The notes beneath the pieces are model-generated. The model was not told the DNA's origin and did not search any database. It was given only the letters and a program-made list of their open reading frames with translations. Below, one piece after another: positions 1-5,572 of a stretch of 5,572 bases of DNA (position 1 is the stretch's first letter; every line of letters begins with the position of its first letter). Source of the DNA: Actinomycetota bacterium (lineage in GTDB: Bacteria; Actinomycetota; Acidimicrobiia; Acidimicrobiales; SZUA-35). Location: NCBI GenBank assembly GCA_027730885.1, contig JAQCHM010000238.1, forward strand, positions 1-5,572, written 5' to 3'. A program made the position numbers and the translations under genes.

Positions 1-873
1 GAGCGACTCGATGGGGTCGAGCCCGCTGCGGGCGATGATGAATTGGAACAACGGCGGAACTGTCCACGCGTTGCGGTCGATGGTGGCACCGCACCCGTCG
101 GGCAGGATGCGCGGGAGGTTGTCGATGAGCCCACCTCCGGTGATGTGGGCCAAGCCGTCGATCAGACTGGCGTCGAGCGCCGCGGTCAGCGGCGCCAGGT
201 AGCTGCGGTGCACGGCAAGCAGGGCGTCGCCGATGGACTCACCGTCGCCGCCGGGCAGCGGTTGGCGGAGGTCGAGTTCGGCCACGACCTTCCGGGCAAG
301 GCTGTACCCGTTGGTGTGCAGACCCGACGATGCCAGACCCACCAGGACATGGCCCGGCGCGATGCCGGCCCGTGGGAGCAGACGGCCACGCTCCACCGCG
401 CCCACGAGCGTGCCCGAGATGTCGACCGCCCCGGCGACCAGCACGTCGGGCATCTCGGCCGTCTCACCACCCAGGAGCACGACACCGTTGTCCCGGCAAG
501 CCTCGGCCATACCGTCGACCACCCGTCCGACGATCTCGGGATCGAGTGTGGCCGACGCCACCGTGTCGAGGAAGAAGAGCGGACGAGCCCCTTGCACGAG
601 GACATCGTTGACTCCGTGGTTGACGATGTCGGCACCGCATCCCTCCCACCGGTCGAGTTTCTCGGCGATGAGGGTCTTGGTTCCGACCCCGTCGGTCGAC
701 GCGACCAGCAACGGCCGATCCATCGCCACCAGCGCCGCGATGTCGAAGACCCCGCCGAAACTGCCCAGGCCGGCCACCACCCGGGCGTCGTGAGTGCTCT
801 TCACCGAGGCCGCGATGCGTGCCGTCGTGGCTGCTCCGGCGCTAAGGGATACACCGGCTTGTTCGTACGGGTC
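1..873 (-). other. purM: PurM (AIR synthetase) module of the fusion, incomplete at the window edge
   Basis: This is residues 421-711 of the fusion. The module starts at DPYEQAGVSLSAG, equivalent to the YKDAGVDIDAG near the E. coli PurM N-terminus, so almost nothing of PurM is lost at the joint. The nucleotide and catalytic glycine-rich motifs are present. Some usually conserved positions differ: QGARP replaces the usual QGAEP, and the stretch after GGETAEMP lacks the tyrosines and the AGF of the common form while keeping its length. I expect a working but divergent enzyme. Confidence 0.9.
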
Positions 874-2133
874 GCGCTGCAAGTGTCTCCATCCGATGTC
901 GGAGCGGGCGAACAGGTGCGATCCGTCGACGGTGATCTCGTTCACGACGGCATAGGCGGCATCCAGGGCGGCGGCGAGTTCGTTGCCGACGCCGACGACG
1001 TTGAGGACGCGGCCTCCCGAGGAGACCGCCCGACCCGAGGCATCGACCGTGGTCGAACCGTGCAGCACGGTGGCGTCGGCGGTGCTGCGAACGACCGGAA
1101 TCGGCAGATCCTTGATCGGAGCTGCGGGGTAGCCCTCAGCGGCAACGACGACGGCCGCAGCCGCGCCGGGTCGAATGAGCAGATCGATGTCGGCCAGCCG
1201 GCCGTCGAGACATGCCTGGATCACGTCGAGGAGGTCCGAGGCGAGCAACGGAAGCTGCACCTGGGCCTCGGGGTCTCCGAAGCGGCAGTTGTACTCCACG
1301 AGGCGCGGCCCTTCTGGAGTGAGCATCAGGCCGGCATACAGCATCCCGACGTACGGGGTTCCCTCGCTGGCCATGGCGTCGACCGCCCGCTGCAGGAAGC
1401 TGACCGTCAGCTCGTGCCACAGCGCCGCGTTGACGCTGGGGACGGGTGCGAACGCCCCCATCCCTCCGGTGTTGGCCCCGGTGTCGCCCTCGCCGACCCG
1501 CTTGTGGTCCTGCGCCGGCGGAAGGGCCCGCACCGTGTGTCCGTCGCAGAACCCAATGAGCGAGATCTCCTCTCCCTCCATGCGTTCCTCGAGCACGATG
1601 GTGCTGCCCGCTGTCCCCAACGTCTGCCCCGACAGCATCTCGAAGATGGCTCGCTCGGTCTCGACCCGGTCGGCAGGGACGACGACGCCCTTGCCCGAGG
1701 CCAGACCGTCGGCCTTCACGACGACCGGTTTGCCGACCTCGTCGAGCCAGGCCAACGCTTGGCCCACGTCGGTGAAGGTGGCCGAACGAGGACCGGGAAT
1801 GCCGTGCCGGTTGGCGAACTGTCGGGTGAACGCCTTCGACCCCTCGAGCCGGGCCGCAGCGGCGCTGGGCCCGAAGCAAGGGATGCCCGACGCCAGCAGG
1901 TCGTCTGAAAGTCCGGCGACGAGGGGTGCCTCGGGGCCGATGATGACCAGATCGATGCGTTCGGACTCACAGAAGTTCAGGATCTCCTGGTGGTCGTCGA
2001 GATCGAGGTCGACGTTGTGGGACGCCGTCCCCGCGTTCCCGGGAGCGACGAAGAGTCGCCGATCCGGTTCGCGCAAGAGGGCCTCCGCGATGGCGTGCTC
2101 TCGGCCGCCCGAACCCAACAAGAGGATGTTCAA
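1..2133 (-). CDS. PurD-PurM fusion: GAR synthetase / AIR synthetase (3' partial)
   Basis: One frame of 711 codons with no stop joins two purine enzymes. Residues 1-420 are a complete PurD (phosphoribosylamine + glycine + ATP to GAR), an ATP-grasp ligase. It has GSGGREHA (7-14), IGPEAPL (65-71), the ATP-binding VVKADGLASGKGVVV (138-152), GTAGSTIVLEE (173-183), QDHKRVGEGDTGANTGGMG (208-226), LVEYNCRFGDPEAQ (278-291) with the metal-binding Glu/Asn, and the closing DIGWR motif (412-416). Residues 421-711 are PurM (FGAM + ATP to AIR): YEQAG (423-427), STDGVGTK (479-486), NDVLVQGA (509-516), GGETAEMP (555-562), SSGLHTNGYSL (602-612) and HITGGG (663-668). About 50 residues of PurM, and anything fused after it, are outside the window. 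The start is a TTG overlapping the purF stop (TTGA), so translation is probably coupled. The same domain order occurs in yeast Ade5,7 and animal GART. Confidence 0.95.
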   Translation of the reverse strand, partial: MNILLLGSGGREHAIAEALLREPDRRLFVAPGNAGTASHNVDLDLDDHQEILNFCESERIDLVIIGPEAPLVAGLSDDLLASGIPCFGPSAAAARLEGSKAFTRQFANRHGIPGPRSATFTDVGQALAWLDEVGKPVVVKADGLASGKGVVVPADRVETERAIFEMLSGQTLGTAGSTIVLEERMEGEEISLIGFCDGHTVRALPPAQDHKRVGEGDTGANTGGMGAFAPVPSVNAALWHELTVSFLQRAVDAMASEGTPYVGMLYAGLMLTPEGPRLVEYNCRFGDPEAQVQLPLLASDLLDVIQACLDGRLADIDLLIRPGAAAAVVVAAEGYPAAPIKDLPIPVVRSTADATVLHGSTTVDASGRAVSSGGRVLNVVGVGNELAAALDAAYAVVNEITVDGSHLFARSDIGWRHLQRDPYEQAGVSLSAGAATTARIAASVKSTHDARVVAGLGSFGGVFDIAALVAMDRPLLVASTDGVGTKTLIAEKLDRWEGCGADIVNHGVNDVLVQGARPLFFLDTVASATLDPEIVGRVVDGMAEACRDNGVVLLGGETAEMPDVLVAGAVDISGTLVGAVERGRLLPRAGIAPGHVLVGLASSGLHTNGYSLARKVVAELDLRQPLPGGDGESIGDALLAVHRSYLAPLTAALDASLIDGLAHITGGGLIDNLPRILPDGCGATIDRNAWTVPPLFQFIIARSGLDPIESL
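874..2133 (-). other. purD: PurD (GAR synthetase) module of the fusion
   Basis: This is residues 1-420 of the fusion. The length and both ends match a free-standing PurD: the N-terminus begins at the nucleotide-binding glycine loop and the C-terminus ends just after DIGWR, as in E. coli PurD. All recognisable ATP-grasp motifs are intact, so activity is expected (inference). Confidence 0.93.
880..891 (-). promoter_or_regulatory. Possible internal translation start at the PurD/PurM joint
   Basis: Within the fusion, TGGAG (891-887) is followed after four bases by an in-frame TTG (882-880, residue 418). Initiation there would give a protein starting MQRDPYEQAGVSLSAG, the right place for a free PurM. 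The spacing is short for a good start, so this may be only a relic of the old purM start, or chance. Confidence 0.3.
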
Positions 2134-3563
2134 CCGAGTACTCCATCGAACCGCTGTTTGCTGGATGCGAGCGACAGCTGCACCGGAAGGGGGTAGTTGC
2201 CGGTGAAGCAGGCATTGCAGTAGCCGTCGTCGCGTCCGATGGCCTTCATCATCCGGTCGAGCGACAAGAACCCCAGACTGTCCGAACCGATGTGTGCGTT
2301 GATCTCGGGCACCGACAGTTGATGGGCGATGAGCTCCTCGTAGGTCCCCATGTCGACGCCGAAGAAGCAGGGGTGAGCGATGGGCGGGCAGGTGATCCGC
2401 ACGTGCACTTCGAGCGCTCCGGCGTCCCGCAGCATGCGAATGAGCGGACCGGAGGTGGTCCCTCGGACGATGGAGTCGTCGATCACGACCAGTCGCTTGC
2501 CGCGGATGTTCTCCTCGAGCGTGTTGAACTTGAGCGCTACCCCGCTCCGACGAAGTTCGTCCGTGGGTTCGATGAACGTGCGGCCGATGTAGCGGTTCTT
2601 GACGAAGGCCTCGTTGTAGGCAATACCCGAAACCGCCGAATAGCCGATGGCGGCCGGCATCGACGAGTCAGGCACCGGAACGACGACGTCCGCTTCGACG
2701 GGATGCTGGCGGGCGAGCTCCTCGCCGAGGCGCTGGCGAACCTGGTGTACGGACAATCCGTCCCAGACCGCATCGGGCCGGGAGAAATAGATGTGCTCGA
2801 AGGTGCACCTCGCCTGGTGCTCCTTCGGCGACATCGCCTGCAGGGTCCGGACGACGTCGCCTTGGAGGACGACGATCTGGCCGGGGGCGATCTCCCTGAC
2901 CGTGTCACACCCGAGCGTGCGCAACGCACCCGTCTCCGACGCAACGGCATGACCACCACTCGGCAGATGACCGAGTGAGAGCGGTCGGAAACCCCATGGA
3001 TCTCTGACCGCGATCACCTTGGTTCCGGAGATGATCACCAGGGAGAAGGCGCCCTCCCACTCGGGCATCACCTTGGCCAGCCGCTCCTCCCAGTTCTCGC
3101 CCTCGGTTGCGGCCAACATGAGGGCCAGGACCTCGGAGTCCGAGGACGACCGGAGTCCCGCCCCTCGGGCCAACAGCCTCTTTCGCAGTTGATCGGCGTT
3201 GACCAGGTTGCCGTTGTGGGCAAGGCCCAACGGACCGTGCAGGGTCTCGACGACGAAGGGCTGCACGTTCCGTTCGGAGTTCGAGCCGGTCGTGCTGTAC
3301 CGCGTGTGGCCGATACCGAGCCCGCCGACCAACGGAGCGAGGGCTCGGGGATCGAAGACCTGGCTGACCAAGCCGGTGTCCTTGTGGACCCGTACGGCCC
3401 GCCCGTCGGAGACGGCGATGCCAGCTGCTTCCTGACCCCGGTGCTGCAACGCGTAGAGGCCGAAGAAGGCCAGACGGGCCGCGTCGCCGCCGCGAGTCGA
3501 GATGCCGATGACACCACATTCCTCGGAGGGTCGGTCGAGGTCGGACCCGATCTGATACGTCAT
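2130..3563 (-). CDS. purF: PurF, amidophosphoribosyltransferase (propeptide and Fe-S type)
   Basis: PurF catalyses the committed step: PRPP plus glutamine gives 5-phosphoribosylamine. The 477-residue protein is full length. Residues 1-15 precede Cys16 (EECGVIG), so this is the B. subtilis-like form whose propeptide is removed to expose Cys16 as the N-terminal nucleophile of the Ntn glutaminase domain. Other glutaminase landmarks are GHTRYSTTG (85-93), AHNGNL (115-120) and SSSDSE (139-144). The phosphoribosyltransferase half has VVPVPDSS (294-301) and the PRPP loop VVIDDSIVRGTTS (359-371). Cys253, Cys399, Cys449 and Cys452 match the four [4Fe-4S] ligands of the B. subtilis enzyme, so an oxygen-sensitive cluster is expected. 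The ATG overlaps the purC stop (ATGA) with a modest AGGACGGGA upstream; its own stop overlaps the TTG start of the next gene. Feedback inhibition by AMP and GMP is known for the family. Confidence 0.98.
   Translation of the reverse strand: MTYQIGSDLDRPSEECGVIGISTRGGDAARLAFFGLYALQHRGQEAAGIAVSDGRAVRVHKDTGLVSQVFDPRALAPLVGGLGIGHTRYSTTGSNSERNVQPFVVETLHGPLGLAHNGNLVNADQLRKRLLARGAGLRSSSDSEVLALMLAATEGENWEERLAKVMPEWEGAFSLVIISGTKVIAVRDPWGFRPLSLGHLPSGGHAVASETGALRTLGCDTVREIAPGQIVVLQGDVVRTLQAMSPKEHQARCTFEHIYFSRPDAVWDGLSVHQVRQRLGEELARQHPVEADVVVPVPDSSMPAAIGYSAVSGIAYNEAFVKNRYIGRTFIEPTDELRRSGVALKFNTLEENIRGKRLVVIDDSIVRGTTSGPLIRMLRDAGALEVHVRITCPPIAHPCFFGVDMGTYEELIAHQLSVPEINAHIGSDSLGFLSLDRMMKAIGRDDGYCNACFTGNYPLPVQLSLASSKQRFDGVLG
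2141..2145 (-). promoter_or_regulatory. Shine-Dalgarno site of the purD-purM fusion gene
   Basis: TGGAG lies inside the end of purF, seven bases upstream of the TTG at 2133-2131. Together with the conserved PurD N-terminus directly after the TTG (MNILLLGSGGREHA), it fixes the start. No ATG or GTG in this frame fits. Confidence 0.8.
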
Positions 3564-4582
3564 GCGTTCGGTCCCGTCCTGTCGTCCGTCGGGTGGTCGG
3601 CCGGTTGGTCAGACCGAACGATGTCGCCCAGACCGTCGAGCGTTCGGTGCAGTCGCTCATCGAGCGGTTGTTCGCCCGACACGAACGGGAGCCCGGTCAG
3701 CCGTTCATAGAGGTCGACGTACCGACTCGACGTCTCTGACCACACCGCAGGGTCCAGCTCGGGAGGCGGGCCATCGCCGCGATAGCCCGCGGATCGGAGC
3801 GCCAAGCGGACCGCCTCCTTGTCGAAGCCGTCGGGAGCGTCTCCGGCGGCGAGCCGTGCGTCGAGCGACGCGGCGTCCCAGTACCGGGAGGAGTCGGGCG
3901 TGTGGACTTCGTCGATGAGCAACAAACCGCCGTCGGGAGCAAGCCCGAACTCGTACTTCGTGTCGGCCAGTACGAAACCGGCCGCCTCGGCGATCTTGCA
4001 GCCCCGCTCGAACACCGCCAGGGCGACATCTTGCATCTGGTTCCAGAGCGAACCCTCGACCAAACCACTGGCCACGACCTCCGCCGACGTGATGGGTTCG
4101 TCGTGGCCACCGGCCTGGGCCTTTGTGGTCGGGGTGATGATGGCGTGGGGCAGCGGGCCATGAGGCATCAGGCCATCCGGGAGTTCGTGGCCGTAGAGAA
4201 GGCGTTCTCCGGCCAGGTACCTCGGGAGGATCGAGGTCGATGTGCTCCCGGTCAGACGAGATCGGACGACGACCTCGACCGGCAAAGGAGTGGCGTCGAT
4301 GACGATGGACGCGTTCGGGTCGGGCACCGAGAGGAGATGGTTGTCGACCAGGTCGGCAGTGTGCTCGAACCACCAAGCGGCCAACTGGTTCAGCACCTGC
4401 CCCTTGTGCGGGACCAGCCCGATCACCCGATCGAACGCGCTGAGACGATCGGTGGTGATGAGGAGGCGACGCCGGCCGGGAAGGGGCCAGGCCTCACGGA
4501 CCTTCCCCGAGACTCGACCCGGCAGGTCCAATTCGAATTCGGACAGCGACCACACTGTGCCTAGGGCTCCCACGCCGGTCAT
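3560..4582 (-). CDS. purC: PurC, SAICAR synthase (phosphoribosylaminoimidazole-succinocarboxamide synthase)
   Basis: PurC ligates aspartate to CAIR with ATP, giving SAICAR, in the cytoplasm. From the ATG at 4582 the protein has 340 residues. It matches the longer, yeast Ade1-like form rather than the roughly 237-residue E. coli form. Motifs in order: GRVSGKVREAW (22-32, nucleotide-binding loop), TTDRLSAFD (43-51), PLPVEVVVRSRLTGS (99-113), TPTTKA (150-155), GHDEPI (159-164), DTKYEFGL (207-214) and DEVHTPDSSRYW (224-235), the last carrying the family's conserved acidic and phosphate-contacting residues. The last 35-40 residues (from about FVSGEQ) are polar, proline- and aspartate-rich at the end, and look unconserved. 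The start was chosen for the GGGAG seven bases upstream; GTG codons at 4609 and 4606 would add nine or eight residues and cannot be excluded. The stop overlaps the purF start as ATGA, implying translational coupling. Confidence 0.96.
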   Translation of the reverse strand: MTGVGALGTVWSLSEFELDLPGRVSGKVREAWPLPGRRRLLITTDRLSAFDRVIGLVPHKGQVLNQLAAWWFEHTADLVDNHLLSVPDPNASIVIDATPLPVEVVVRSRLTGSTSTSILPRYLAGERLLYGHELPDGLMPHGPLPHAIITPTTKAQAGGHDEPITSAEVVASGLVEGSLWNQMQDVALAVFERGCKIAEAAGFVLADTKYEFGLAPDGGLLLIDEVHTPDSSRYWDAASLDARLAAGDAPDGFDKEAVRLALRSAGYRGDGPPPELDPAVWSETSSRYVDLYERLTGLPFVSGEQPLDERLHRTLDGLGDIVRSDQPADHPTDDRTGPNA

Positions 4583-4650
4583 TGTGGCGCTCCCAACTCC
4601 GATCACCACGGCCTAGCGGGCAATGTCTCGGCGATTCGGTCCGATTCTCG
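4583..4650 (-). other. purK-purC spacer containing an in-frame continuation of purK
   Basis: These 68 bases lie between the purK TGA and the preferred purC ATG. I see no promoter or terminator hairpin here. In the purK frame, 15 sense codons follow the TGA (starting RESDRIAETL and ending RPW) before a second TGA at 4605-4603. That second stop overlaps a GTG at 4606-4604 in the purC frame as GTGA, the same four-base geometry seen at the next two gene junctions. The spacer may be a former purK tail cut off by a new stop (inference). Only 10 of the 15 codons end in G or C, weaker than in the genes around it. Confidence 0.5.
4590..4594 (-). promoter_or_regulatory. Shine-Dalgarno site of purC
   Basis: GGGAG lies seven bases upstream of the ATG at 4582-4580. 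It is the best ribosome-binding site near the 5' end of purC. It favours this ATG over the in-frame GTG codons at 4609 and 4606, which have no comparable purine-rich sequence at the right distance. Confidence 0.75.
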
Positions 4651-5572
4651 TCACGACAACCGCGTGGCGTGACCCATCTTGCGCCCAGGGCGAACCTCCG
4701 CCTTCCCGTAGAGGTGCACGAGGGTTCGAGGTTCCTCGAGCAAGGCAGGGAGGGAGTCCACATCGTTGCCGATGAGGTTGCGCATCTCGCAGGCCGAATG
4801 CAGGCCGGGATCGACGACAGGAGCACCGGTCACGGCTCGTACATGCTGCTCGAACTGCGACACGACACAGGCAGCCTCGGTCCAGTGGCCGGAGTTGTGG
4901 ACACGTGGCGCGAACTCGTTGGCCAACAGGTGGTTCCCCACCCCCGACAGGACGAAGAACTCGAGCCCGAGGACGCCGACGTACTCGAGTGAATGCAGCA
5001 ATCTGGTGGTGTGAGCGACGGCCTCCGCCTCGATCTCCGGACCCCATCCGTGGGGGACGGTGGAGGTCGCAAGGATGCCGTCACGGTGGACGTTGCGAGC
5101 CGGAGGGAAGCACACGACGAGCCCTGAGCGGTCACGGGCGCCGATGACCGAGAGCTCACCGTCGAAGGCAACCAGAGCCTCGGCGATGAGAGCGTCCGGG
5201 GAAGCGTCAGGATCGCAGCCCAGATCGACGAAGAGGCGTTCGGCGGCGTCGAGACCGATCGATCCGTCGACGCGCGTCTGGCCCTTGCCGTCGTAGCCGA
5301 AGCGGCGAGTCTTCACGATCGCCCTGCCGCCCAAAGCATCCACGACACGGTCGACGTCTGCGGGGGAGGTCAGCGGCAGAAACGGCGCGGTCGGTACGCC
5401 GATGTCGTTCAGGTAGCGTTTCTCGACCAGCCGGTCCTGGGCCTTCAGCAGCGCCAGCGGCGCGGGCGCGACCATCACCCGGTCGGCCAGCGCGAGGGTG
5501 GTCTCGACCGGCACGTTCTCGAACTCATAGGTGACCACGTCGACCAACGACACCAGCTCGCCAAGGGCGTCG
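4651..5572 (-). CDS. purK: PurK, N5-carboxyaminoimidazole ribonucleotide synthase (5' partial)
   Basis: PurK uses ATP and bicarbonate to convert AIR to N5-CAIR, the substrate of the mutase PurE, in the cytoplasm. The frame enters at the window edge and runs 306 residues to a TGA at 4653-4651. The missing N-terminus should carry the start and the GGGQLGRM-type nucleotide-fold motif. Visible ATP-grasp landmarks, in window residues, are TYEFENVP (14-21), the ATP-binding lysine region AIVKTRRFGYDGKGQ (84-98), DGELSVIGAR (137-146), and the C-lobe run from LGLEFF (201) through ANEFAPRVHNSGHWT (217-231), which holds the metal- and phosphate-binding residues. GRKMGH (296-301) is typical of the family, but the protein stops four residues later, about 30 residues shorter at this end than E. 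coli PurK. A GTG at 5553 is in frame, but conserved sequence continues upstream of it, so it is internal. PurE is likely encoded nearby, outside the window (inference). Confidence 0.97.
   Translation of the reverse strand, partial: DALGELVSLVDVVTYEFENVPVETTLALADRVMVAPAPLALLKAQDRLVEKRYLNDIGVPTAPFLPLTSPADVDRVVDALGGRAIVKTRRFGYDGKGQTRVDGSIGLDAAERLFVDLGCDPDASPDALIAEALVAFDGELSVIGARDRSGLVVCFPPARNVHRDGILATSTVPHGWGPEIEAEAVAHTTRLLHSLEYVGVLGLEFFVLSGVGNHLLANEFAPRVHNSGHWTEAACVVSQFEQHVRAVTGAPVVDPGLHSACEMRNLIGNDVDSLPALLEEPRTLVHLYGKAEVRPGRKMGHATRLS

Noticed and set aside
841..910. Separate purD and purM genes with a missed stop between them.
   Set aside because: I read every codon from 2133 to 1 in this frame and found no TAA, TAG or TGA. 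No shift of frame occurs, since PurD and PurM motifs share the same register.
1136..1879. Minus-strand open frame of 247 codons inside the PurD region.
   Set aside because: It is an out-of-frame reading of purD; its Arg/Gly/His-rich product has no recognisable domain, while the overlapping PurD frame carries every expected motif.
43..1908. Plus-strand open frame of 621 codons opposite the PurD-PurM gene.
   Set aside because: It lies in exact antisense codon register with the real gene, so its stops would need TTA, CTA or TCA codons on the coding strand, which are rare in GC-rich genes. The product is rich in Arg, Gly, Val and Asp and resembles no family I know.
2292..2978. Plus-strand open frames opposite purF, with similar ones opposite purC (3902-4564) and purK (4582-4992).
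   Set aside because: They are antisense shadows of well-conserved genes, with no family resemblance and no convincing ribosome-binding context.
4583..4609. purC starting at the GTG at 4609 or 4606.
   Set aside because: This is possible, but the ATG at 4582 has GGGAG at seven bases while the GTGs lack a good site. The extra residues (MVIGVGSAT) show no conserved sequence.
1..5572. Mobile elements, CRISPR arrays, tRNA or rRNA genes, riboswitches and terminators.
   Set aside because: Nothing repeated, palindromic or RNA-like stood out. The window is almost wholly covered by overlapping biosynthetic genes, and the only gap is 68 bases.

Overview
The window is an interior piece of a de novo purine (IMP) biosynthesis operon from a GC-rich bacterium. 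All genes lie on the minus strand and are transcribed from high to low coordinates: purK (5' end outside the window), purC, purF, and one long frame encoding PurD followed by PurM (3' end outside the window). The strong preference for G or C at third codon positions, GTG and TTG starts, and the look of the PurF and PurK proteins suggest an actinobacterial lineage, possibly Acidimicrobiia. That placement is inferred without any search and is only moderately secure.

Layout: purK ends at 4651. A 68-base spacer leads to the purC ATG at 4582. purC overlaps purF by four bases (ATGA, 3560-3563), and purF overlaps the next gene by four bases (TTGA, 2130-2133). From 2133 to base 1 a single frame of 711 codons has no stop. 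Residues 1-420 are a complete PurD and residues 421-711 are most of a PurM, joined with essentially no linker. No promoter, terminator, RNA gene, repeat or mobile element is visible, as expected for the inside of an operon.

Pathway: PurF makes phosphoribosylamine from PRPP and glutamine. The PurD part ligates glycine to give GAR. The PurM part later closes the imidazole ring to give AIR. PurK carboxylates AIR to N5-CAIR, and PurC adds aspartate to CAIR to give SAICAR. Steps 3 and 4 (PurN/PurT and PurSQL) are not encoded here.

The main point of interest is the PurD-PurM fusion, an architecture best known from eukaryotes (yeast Ade5,7 and animal GART). At its joint there is an internal TTG with a Shine-Dalgarno-like GGAG and a local cluster of A/T-ending codons, which looks like the relic of a former gene boundary. 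A second curiosity is a purK stop codon 16 codons upstream of another in-frame TGA that would overlap a GTG codon of purC. I found no novel defence, mobile or regulatory system.
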